Source: Rikenellaceae bacterium (GTDB taxonomy: Bacteria; Bacteroidota; Bacteroidia; Bacteroidales; UBA932). Taken from it: 13,228 nucleotides of DNA. The position numbers and the translations under genes are program-made. The stretch is taken from positions 1-13,228 of the forward strand of contig CAAGMI010000383.1 of the NCBI GenBank assembly GCA_900771005.1, in the 5' to 3' direction. Under the pieces are notes generated by a model that worked only from the letters and a program-made list of their open reading frames with translations, ran no database searches and was not told the DNA's origin. Shown here in pieces: positions 7,572-13,228 of the stretch; position 1 is the stretch's first letter, and every line of letters begins with the position of its first letter.

Positions 7572-9160
7572 TATGCGGCATTAATCTGAGCACAGATGAG
7601 CGATGCTTCCTTTTCTATGGCGTCCACAGCCTTCTGCGTGACCTCACCGGATGCCAGGTCGGCGAGTTCCTCCGCGTGCGACGAGCGCATCCTGTCAAGG
7701 AAAAGTTTCTGGAATTCGGCCACCTGGTCTATCCTGATATCGGCCATAAGGGCGTGAGTACCGCAATAGAGGATTGCAATCTGCTCGCCCAATGGCATAG
7801 GACTGTACTGCGGCTGTTTGAGAAGCTGATTGTTCTTGCGTCCCTTGTCCAGCGTCATCGCTGTGACCTTGTCCATATCCGAGGAGAACTTCGAGAAAGC
7901 TTCAAGCTCGTTGTACTGAGCCTGATCGATCTTAAGGGTTCCCGCAACCTTCTTCATTGACTTGACCTGAGCCGAGCCTCCGACACGGCTGACGGAGATA
8001 CCGACATTGATGGCAGGGCGGAATCCGGCATTGAACAAGGACGATTCAAGATAAATCTGTCCGTCAGTGATTGAGATGACATTGGTAGGGATATACGCTG
8101 ACACATCTCCCGCCTGGGTCTCGATAAGTGGCAGCGCCGTAAGCGAACCTCCGGCCTTGACTTTGCCCTTGAGAGACTCCGGAAGGTCATTCATCTGCTC
8201 GGCGACTTCCTGCTGGCTGATAATCTTCGCAGCCCTCTCGAGAAGTCTTGAATGCAGATAGAAGACGTCTCCAGGATATGCTTCCCTTCCTGAAGGGCGT
8301 CTCAGGATCAATGAGACCTCACGGTAAGCGACGGCCTGCTTGCTCAAATCGTCATATACGACAAGCGCGTGGCGGCCCGTATCGCGGAAGTATTCTCCGA
8401 TTGCGGCTCCTGCAAAAGGTGCATAGTACTGGAGAGCGGCAGGATCGGCAGCAGTTGCCGCCACGACCACCGTATAGTCCATCGCACCCTTGGCGCGGAG
8501 AGTATCCACAATGGAAGCCACTGTGGAGCCTTTCTGACCGACTGCCACGTATATGCAATATACAGGGTCTCCATTGAGATAATTGTCCTTCTGATTGATT
8601 ATGGTGTCGATTGCTATTGCCGTCTTTCCCGTCTGGCGGTCTCCGATTATGAGTTCCCTCTGGCCACGTCCGATAGGCACCATCGCATCGATGGCTTTGA
8701 GACCGGTCTGGAGAGGTTGCGTGACAGGTTCACGGAAGATAACTCCCGGGGCCTTGCGTTCAAGCGGCATCTCGGTGAGATCACCTTCAATCTCCCCAAG
8801 TCCGTCAAGAGGAGTTCCGATAGGGTCAACCACGCGGCCGAGCATACTCTCCCCGACTTTTATACCTGCGATACGGTTCAACCTGCGGGCTCTCATACCT
8901 TCCTTTACGTGATCGGTAGGGCCGAGAAGCACAGCTCCGACATTGTCTTCCTCAAGATTCATCACGACCGCCTTGACTCCGCTTTCGAACTCGATAAGTT
9001 CCCCGGCTTCGGCCTTGACAAGACCGTAGATGCGGGCCACACCATCGCTGACCTGAAGCACGTGTCCTGTTTCTTCGTAATGGATCGAGGTGTCAATACC
9101 CTTCAACTGCTCCAGAAGGATATCGGAAATCTCGCTTGCTTTAATTGTATTCTGCGCCAT
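7571..9160 (-). CDS. atpA: F1Fo ATP synthase alpha subunit
   Basis: A 529-residue alpha subunit, the non-catalytic nucleotide-binding partner of beta in the F1 hexamer. The beta-barrel N-terminal domain is followed by the Walker A sequence GDRQTGKT at 173-180, the Walker-B-like strand ALVVYDD at 265-271 and the alpha signature PAINVGISVSRVGG at about 382-395. Arg392 in SVSRVGG is the counterpart of the arginine that reaches into the catalytic site (E. coli Arg376). Length is slightly above the E. coli protein. The start ATG overlaps the atpH stop (TAATG), and the stop overlaps the atpG start in the same way, so H, A and G form a coupled translational block. Nothing in the protein looks degenerate. 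Confidence 0.98.
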   Translation of the reverse strand: MAQNTIKASEISDILLEQLKGIDTSIHYEETGHVLQVSDGVARIYGLVKAEAGELIEFESGVKAVVMNLEEDNVGAVLLGPTDHVKEGMRARRLNRIAGIKVGESMLGRVVDPIGTPLDGLGEIEGDLTEMPLERKAPGVIFREPVTQPLQTGLKAIDAMVPIGRGQRELIIGDRQTGKTAIAIDTIINQKDNYLNGDPVYCIYVAVGQKGSTVASIVDTLRAKGAMDYTVVVAATAADPAALQYYAPFAGAAIGEYFRDTGRHALVVYDDLSKQAVAYREVSLILRRPSGREAYPGDVFYLHSRLLERAAKIISQQEVAEQMNDLPESLKGKVKAGGSLTALPLIETQAGDVSAYIPTNVISITDGQIYLESSLFNAGFRPAINVGISVSRVGGSAQVKSMKKVAGTLKIDQAQYNELEAFSKFSSDMDKVTAMTLDKGRKNNQLLKQPQYSPMPLGEQIAILYCGTHALMADIRIDQVAEFQKLFLDRMRSSHAEELADLASGEVTQKAVDAIEKEASLICAQINAA

Positions 9161-9636
9161 TATACTATTCTGTTGTTTTTCTCTATCAGCTCGCGACGGA
9201 TCTTCTCAATACTGCTCCGCACACTGGCATCCAGAATATAGTCATCAATTTCGAAGACAAAGCCTCCGATTATGTCAGGGTCGACTGAAGTTTCCAGGAC
9301 AACCCTCAATCCTGAGTTTTCTGCTACAAGACCGCACAACTTCTCTCCCAAACCCGGTGAAGGCACCGCCGTGGTCAGATGAGCCAGACGCGCGTTCACG
9401 GAATCATAATACCTGTCCACAAAACTTCTCAGGATAAATTTCAGATGGTCTTCCCTACCGTTCCTGCGAAGGAGAAGGATAAGCCTCTCCAGATCCGGTT
9501 CCATCTTTTCAGGCATACTTTCCGGGTCGCGAAGAAGAGCGCGGACCTGTTCACAGACCTGCTCCCCGCGTCCTGATTCCTGCGTCAGACGCAGAAACGC
9601 ATTCGCATACCTGGAAGATATGACACCTGAATTCAT
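9160..9636 (-). CDS. atpH: F1Fo ATP synthase delta subunit
   Basis: A 158-residue delta subunit, which links the top of F1 to the peripheral b stalk. The N-terminal helical domain begins ISSRYANAFLRL, matching the family's RYA-A motif. The C-terminal region shows the conserved signature VDPDIIGGFVFEIDDYILDASV and ends in a charged helix (EKIRREL). It is shorter than the 177 residues of E. coli, within the range of Bacteroidota homologues. The start lies 3 nt after the atpF stop, with AGAGG just ahead acting as a short purine-rich site, and the stop overlaps the atpA ATG by one base. Delta diverges quickly, so the assignment rests on the C-terminal signature and operon position. Confidence 0.94.
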   Translation of the reverse strand: MNSGVISSRYANAFLRLTQESGRGEQVCEQVRALLRDPESMPEKMEPDLERLILLLRRNGREDHLKFILRSFVDRYYDSVNARLAHLTTAVPSPGLGEKLCGLVAENSGLRVVLETSVDPDIIGGFVFEIDDYILDASVRSSIEKIRRELIEKNNRIV

Positions 9637-9639
9637 CCT

Positions 9640-10149
9640 CTAACTTTTGTTTTCTCTATTACGGGCGGCTTCGTCGAACAGCTTGTCAAGAAGCTCCGCC
9701 TGCCGGTCATCCGACTTGAGCTCGCCACGGACAAGTTTCTCGGCAATCTCCACAGACAGCAATGACACCTGCCTGCGGATGTCCTTGAGGGCACTTTCCT
9801 TTTCCGCTTCTATCTGCGTCTTTGCACGCTCTATCATATCAGACGACAGGGTCTGGGCTTCTTCCCTGGCCTTGGCCATCATCTGTTCCTTCGCCTCGGA
9901 CGCCTCCTTGAGAATCCTGGATTGTTCCGCGCGCGCCTCCTGTATCATTTGGGTCTGCTGCTCCGCAAGTCTGGCCAGACTTTCCTCCGCCTCCTTCGCC
10001 TTCGCTATGCTCTCATTTATGCGCTCGCTTCTCTTGTCCACCATGGAGGTGATCATAGGGAAGCCGAACTTGGCAAGCAGGAAGAAGACGATCCCGAAAA
10101 TCAGGGTCATCCAGAACAACAGTCCGAAATCCGGAGTAATAAGCGACAT
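9640..10149 (-). CDS. atpF: F1Fo ATP synthase b subunit
   Basis: A 169-residue b subunit, the membrane-anchored peripheral stalk. A single N-terminal transmembrane helix (about residues 8-28, FGLLFWMTLIFGIVFFLLAK) is followed by GFPMI and a long, almost uninterrupted charged coiled coil rich in Ala, Glu, Lys and Arg, which dimerises and reaches up to delta. I place the start at the ATG 10149, 5 nt after the atpE stop with GGGA upstream, because the N-terminus MSLITPDFGLLFW then matches the usual Bacteroidota form. A longer frame from a TTG at 10179 would add 10 residues inside atpE and is unlikely. Only one b-type gene is present, so a homodimer is expected. Confidence 0.95.
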   Translation of the reverse strand: MSLITPDFGLLFWMTLIFGIVFFLLAKFGFPMITSMVDKRSERINESIAKAKEAEESLARLAEQQTQMIQEARAEQSRILKEASEAKEQMMAKAREEAQTLSSDMIERAKTQIEAEKESALKDIRRQVSLLSVEIAEKLVRGELKSDDRQAELLDKLFDEAARNRENKS

Positions 10150-10154
10150 AGTCC

Positions 10155-10409
10155 CTACTGAGTAATGCCGAGGAGACAAACGAGAATAGCGAACAGACAG
10201 GCACCTTCGACGAGGGCGCCGATGATGATGGCTGTCATACGGTAATGACCGGCCTGCTCCGGCTGACGTGCGCCGGCCTCAAGGGAAGCCTTACCGATTT
10301 TACCGATACCGATTGCTGCTGCAAATGCCGCTACAGCTGCTCCTATTGCTATACCGGCTTTTCCGAGAGCTGCACCCGCAGCTGCCTGAAGAATCATTGT
10401 AAGTAACAT
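10155..10409 (-). CDS. atpE: F1Fo ATP synthase c subunit, probably proton-type
   Basis: An 84-residue hairpin of two membrane helices, the unit of the rotor ring. Helix 1 (about 18-42) is Gly/Ala-rich with AIGIGKIG. The polar loop has the conserved ARQPE (47-51), which contacts gamma and epsilon. Helix 2 carries the essential carboxylate at Glu68 in ALVEGACLF. The sodium-ATPase signature is missing: the position equivalent to the helix-1 Gln is Ile35, and Glu68 is followed by Gly rather than Ser or Thr. Proton coupling is therefore inferred. The start is 21 nt after the atpB stop in an A/T-rich spacer without a Shine-Dalgarno sequence. This is the largest gap in the operon, which fits the need for extra expression of c. 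Confidence 0.97.
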   Translation of the reverse strand: MLLTMILQAAAGAALGKAGIAIGAAVAAFAAAIGIGKIGKASLEAGARQPEQAGHYRMTAIIIGALVEGACLFAILVCLLGITQ

Positions 10410-10430
10410 AATCTTTATAGTTTTAAATTG

Positions 10431-11474
10431 TTATTCAGTTTCCGGTTCCTGCCTGCTCAATCCTATGAACACGGCGGAAAGCATTGTGAAGACATAGGCC
10501 TGAAGGAATGCGACCAAAAGCTCCAGAACATCCATAAACACCCCGAAGAATACCGCGATGGCACTTAGCCCGGCATTCATCGCCGCACCCAGTTCGGCCG
10601 TGAGGAATACCACAGCCACCACTCCGAGCAACATCACGTGTCCGGCCAGGATATTCGCAAAGAGCCTTATCATCAACGAGAAAGGCTTGGTGAACATACC
10701 TATTATCTCTATCAGAGGCATAAGAGGGAACGCCTTAAGATAGACAGGCACGTCAGGCCACAATATGTCTTTCCAATAGTGTTTGTTGCCGAACAGATTG
10801 ACAGCTATGAACGTGCACAGCGCCAGCGTAAGCGTAATGGCTATGTTGCCTGTGATGTTTGCGCCTCCCGGGAAGAACGGAACTATGCCCATCAGGTTGT
10901 TTATGAATATGAAGAAGAAGGCCGTAAGCAGATAAGGGCTGTACCGTTTGTAGTCCTTCCCCACGCACTCCTTGATAATGTCGTCTTCAACCATTGTTAC
11001 AATCATCTCGATGATGCCTGTAAACCCTTTTGGAGCCTCCTGCGTCGCATCATGCCTGCGATACCATCTGGCTGCAAGCAGGATTATCAGCACCACGAGA
11101 AGACTGTTTACCATAAGTCCGAAGACATTCTTCGTAATCGATATGTCCAGAGGCTTGACAAGTTCTCCGGAAGGCATTATTTCAACCAGTTTTCCTTCGT
11201 GGGCTTCACCCTTGGCTGCAATCCTGAACCCGTCATAAGTCTCCCCCTCTGCAATATGTTTCGAACTGAAGCAGTGCCATCCGCTTGTCTTTGAATGGAC
11301 GATGACGGGGAGATTGATCGTAACGGGATTACCATTTATGGTGGTGATATGCCATCCATAACCGTCCCCGATGTGTCCGAAGAGATATTCCTGCATATCC
11401 ATATCGACGGCCCCCGCCTTGAAAGGCAGAAGCAGCACGACCGCTACCAGCAATATTTTCTTCAGCGTCTTCAC
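10431..11474 (-). CDS. atpB: F1Fo ATP synthase a subunit with periplasmic extension
   Basis: A 347-residue a subunit, the stator channel that passes ions to the c-ring. The C-terminal two-thirds holds about five membrane helices and the essential arginine, Arg270, in MIRLFANILAGH (E. coli Arg210 context). Unlike the E. coli protein (about 271 residues), the N-terminus has a cleavable-looking signal peptide (1-21) and roughly 90 residues before the first channel helix at about 117-135. That segment contains HIGDGYGWHITTINGN and SKTSGWHCFSS, a pattern I recognise from Bacteroidota AtpB. Its function is not known to me. The start is GTG at 11474, 2 nt after the atpC stop. The in-frame TGA four codons upstream excludes a longer form, and the signal peptide argues against an internal ATG. 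No separate atpI-like gene lies between atpC and atpB. Confidence 0.95.
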   Translation of the reverse strand: MKTLKKILLVAVVLLLPFKAGAVDMDMQEYLFGHIGDGYGWHITTINGNPVTINLPVIVHSKTSGWHCFSSKHIAEGETYDGFRIAAKGEAHEGKLVEIMPSGELVKPLDISITKNVFGLMVNSLLVVLIILLAARWYRRHDATQEAPKGFTGIIEMIVTMVEDDIIKECVGKDYKRYSPYLLTAFFFIFINNLMGIVPFFPGGANITGNIAITLTLALCTFIAVNLFGNKHYWKDILWPDVPVYLKAFPLMPLIEIIGMFTKPFSLMIRLFANILAGHVMLLGVVAVVFLTAELGAAMNAGLSAIAVFFGVFMDVLELLVAFLQAYVFTMLSAVFIGLSRQEPETE

Positions 11475-11476
11475 GA

Positions 11477-11728
11477 TTATTTCTCAATACAGATCTGCAT
11501 CCTGTTGTCTTTCAGTCTAACGACTCCACCCTTGATTTCAAGGCTGTCTTCAGAACCGGCCTTTTCACCGTCGGAGTACCTCCACTTGATTTTCCCGGCA
11601 GCCAACAGGGAAATTATCGGGGCGTGGTTTATCAGCACCTCGAACTCCCCCTGAACTCCGGGAAGGAATATAGCCTCGACATCAAGATGTCTTGACTGCT
11701 CCGGTGAAAGTATTTCGACTTCTATCAT
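11477..11728 (-). CDS. atpC: F1Fo ATP synthase epsilon subunit, short form
   Basis: An 83-residue protein matching only the N-terminal beta-sandwich domain of epsilon: a LSPEQ start, then VEAIFLPGVQGEFEVLINHAPIIS, the family's hallmark LPG-G-F-VL-HAP pattern. The sandwich attaches the central stalk to the c-ring. The usual C-terminal two-helix domain (about 50 residues in E. coli), which can inhibit ATP hydrolysis, is absent; the protein ends in IEK. No frameshift is seen: the next gene begins immediately, so the short form is native. Short epsilon subunits are the usual form in Bacteroidota as far as I know. The ATG shares one base with the atpD stop (TAATG), implying coupled translation with beta. 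Confidence 0.95.
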   Translation of the reverse strand: MIEVEILSPEQSRHLDVEAIFLPGVQGEFEVLINHAPIISLLAAGKIKWRYSDGEKAGSEDSLEIKGGVVRLKDNRMQICIEK

Positions 11729-13228
11729 TATGCAGAGGCTTCAGCTAACAGTTTCTCTCCCTTGGCGATCGCTTCCTCTATGGTTCCCACGTTCAGGAAC
11801 GCCTGCTCAGGAAGATAGTCGCACTCTCCGTCAAGTATCATATTGAAGCCCTTGATGGTGTCTTCGATATCCACCATTACGCCTTTGACTCCGGTGAACT
11901 GTTCCGCAACGGCAAAAGGCTGTGACAGGAACCTCTGCACACGGCGGGCCCTGTTTACGGTCAATTTGTCCTCGTCGGAAAGTTCATCCATACCCAGAAT
12001 CGCTATGATGTCCTGAAGCTCCTTGTTCCTCTGCAGTATCTGCTTAACCCTCTGTGCCGTATCATAATGGGCCTGACCGACTATATTAGGGTCAAGGATG
12101 CGCGATGTCGATTCGAGAGGATCGACTGCCGGATATATTCCAAGCTCTGTGATCTTTCTGCTCAGCACGGTGGTGGCGTCAAGATGCGAGAACGTTGTCG
12201 CCGGAGCAGGGTCCGTCAAATCGTCTGCAGGCACATATACGGCCTGTACTGAGGTGATTGACCCGTTCTTTGTGGAAGTGATTCTTTCCTGCATCTGGCC
12301 CATCTCCGTGGCAAGCGTAGGCTGGTATCCGACGGCTGACGGCATTCGTCCGAGCAGAGCGGACACTTCCGAACCGGCCTGTGTGAATCTGAAGATGTTG
12401 TCGATGAAGAACAGGATATCCTTAGGTCCGTCTCCGTTGTTGCTGTCACGGAATGACTCTGCGAGCGTAAGTCCGGAAAGAGCCACGGAACTTCTGGCTC
12501 CCGGCGGTTCGTTCATCTGACCGAACACCATCGCCACCTGAGATTTCTCCAACTCCTTGCGGTCCACTTTCGAAAGGTCCCAATGCCCTTCTTCCATGGA
12601 TTTGTTGAACTCTTCCCCATATCTAATCACATTGGACTCTATCATTTCCCGAAGCAGGTCATTGCCCTCGCGGGTACGCTCTCCGACTCCGGCAAAGACG
12701 GAAAATCCGTTGTGCTTCTTGGCAATGTTGTTGATAAGCTCCTTGATAAGGACAGTTTTCCCGACACCTGCTCCACCGAACAGTCCGATCTTTCCTCCCT
12801 TGAGATAAGGTTCTAGCAGATCGATGACCTTTATGCCCGTGAACAGCACTTCCTGTGACGTTGTAAGATCTTCAAACTTAGGAGGTTCACGGTGTATAGG
12901 AAGAGCCTTCTCCTCCGAAAGCTGCCCGAGACCGTCTATGGCATCGCCTGTGACGTTCATCACACGGCCCCTTATCTGTGCTCCGGTAGGCATCACGATG
13001 GAACCCCCGGTCACAACCACCTCCATTCCTCTCTGAAGTCCGTCAGTGGAATCCATTGCCACTGTGCGCACCGTGTCTTCTCCGATATGCTGCTGAACTT
13101 CGACGACCAGAGTCTTTCCGTCCTGTCTCTTTATTGCAAGAGCATCGTGGATGCCGGGCAGTTTCTTCGCCGCATCCGACTCCGACAAGTCAAAATGGAC
13201 ATCCACAACAGGACCGATTATCTGGGAA
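11728..13228 (-). CDS. atpD: F1Fo ATP synthase beta subunit, 5' end cut by window
   Basis: The catalytic subunit of F1, with 499 complete codons visible. A frame calling the GTG at 13206 as start would give 492 residues, but the frame continues upstream as SQIIGPVVDVHFD, the conserved beta N-terminus. The true start therefore lies just beyond the edge, probably within about ten codons. Counting from the first complete codon: Walker A GGAGVGKT at 151-158; GERTRE with the catalytic glutamate at 183; Walker B strand ILFFIDN at 271-277; SALLGRMPSAVGYQPTLA near 289; and a DELSDED segment in the C-terminal domain that contacts gamma. No key residue is missing. The gene heads the operon, and its stop overlaps the atpC start by one base. 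The operon promoter is outside the window. Confidence 0.97.
   Translation of the reverse strand, partial: SQIIGPVVDVHFDLSESDAAKKLPGIHDALAIKRQDGKTLVVEVQQHIGEDTVRTVAMDSTDGLQRGMEVVVTGGSIVMPTGAQIRGRVMNVTGDAIDGLGQLSEEKALPIHREPPKFEDLTTSQEVLFTGIKVIDLLEPYLKGGKIGLFGGAGVGKTVLIKELINNIAKKHNGFSVFAGVGERTREGNDLLREMIESNVIRYGEEFNKSMEEGHWDLSKVDRKELEKSQVAMVFGQMNEPPGARSSVALSGLTLAESFRDSNNGDGPKDILFFIDNIFRFTQAGSEVSALLGRMPSAVGYQPTLATEMGQMQERITSTKNGSITSVQAVYVPADDLTDPAPATTFSHLDATTVLSRKITELGIYPAVDPLESTSRILDPNIVGQAHYDTAQRVKQILQRNKELQDIIAILGMDELSDEDKLTVNRARRVQRFLSQPFAVAEQFTGVKGVMVDIEDTIKGFNMILDGECDYLPEQAFLNVGTIEEAIAKGEKLLAEASA

Noticed and set aside
8369..9241. 290-codon open frame on the plus strand
   Set aside because: It lies antisense to atpA and the end of atpH, has no coherent protein features, and is a codon-bias shadow of the highly conserved atpA.
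9647..10165. 172-codon Ser-rich plus-strand frame
   Set aside because: It is the complement of the Ala/Glu/Lys coiled coil of atpF; such mirrors are common and carry no independent signal.
10150..10179. TTG at 10179 as the start of atpF, overlapping atpE by 25 nt
   Set aside because: The ATG at 10149 gives the usual Bacteroidota N-terminus directly before the membrane helix and has a short GGGA upstream; the 10 extra residues look non-homologous.
10155..10409. Sodium-dependent ATP synthase c-ring
   Set aside because: The ligand Gln in helix 1 is replaced by Ile35 and the Ser/Thr after the key Glu68 is Gly, so the sodium-site signature is absent.
10431..11474. AtpB as a fusion or misassembly because of its long N-terminus
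   Set aside because: The extension begins with a normal signal peptide, is in frame, and contains motifs familiar from Bacteroidota AtpB, so it is a lineage feature rather than an artefact.
13204..13206. GTG at 13206 as the start of atpD
   Set aside because: The frame continues upstream to the edge as SQIIGPV, the conserved beta-subunit N-terminus, so the gene is truncated by the window rather than starting here.
1..13228. Mobile elements, CRISPR arrays, tRNA or rRNA genes
   Set aside because: No transposase, integrase, terminal repeats, direct-repeat arrays or recognisable structural RNA sequences were found by reading both strands; only the two terminator hairpins and the edge repeats show clear symmetry.

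Overview
The window looks like a chromosomal segment of a Bacteroidales bacterium (phylum Bacteroidota). Three things point there. The ATP synthase genes are in the rotated order beta-epsilon-a-c-b-delta-alpha-gamma. A SusC/SusD outer-membrane pair is present. Most starts lack a strong Shine-Dalgarno sequence, and there is one good match to the Bacteroidota promoter form TTG-19 nt-TAnnTTTG. The genus cannot be fixed from the sequence. All genes are on the minus strand, so transcription runs from right to left.

Right part (13228 to 6735): a complete F1Fo ATP synthase operon except for the extreme 5' end of atpD, which is cut by the window edge. The genes are atpD, atpC, atpB, atpE, atpF, atpH, atpA and atpG. 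They are packed with 1-nt TAATG stop/start overlaps or gaps of 2 to 21 nt. The operon ends in a strong intrinsic terminator at 6682-6713. Subunit c carries the essential carboxylate but lacks the sodium-ligand signature, so it is probably proton-coupled. Subunit a has a periplasmic N-terminal extension behind a signal peptide. Epsilon is short and lacks the C-terminal helical domain.

Middle (6734 to 6374): an AT-rich intergenic region that must hold the control region of the next operon. No convincing promoter could be assigned.

Left-centre (6373 to 870): a three-gene outer-membrane uptake operon. It encodes a SusC-family TonB-dependent transporter, a SusD-family surface lipoprotein and a Calx-beta-domain lipoprotein. 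No glycoside hydrolase, peptidase, sigma/anti-sigma pair or hybrid sensor lies in the window, so the substrate is not evident. The operon ends in a perfect 13-bp terminator hairpin at 822-853.

Left end (805 to 1): a small exported protein of unknown function. Its apparent promoter (TTG at 838-840, TATATTTG at 811-818) lies inside and just after the terminator hairpin of the preceding operon, and would place transcription start almost at the start codon. The last 100 bases are GC-rich with nested inverted repeats and cannot be assigned.

Most of the window is ordinary core and Sus-like gene content. I see no mobile element, CRISPR array, tRNA, rRNA or clearly novel multi-gene system. The most interesting points are the promoter-within-terminator arrangement near 811-853, the enzyme-less SusCD-Calx-beta operon, and the lineage features of the ATP synthase.
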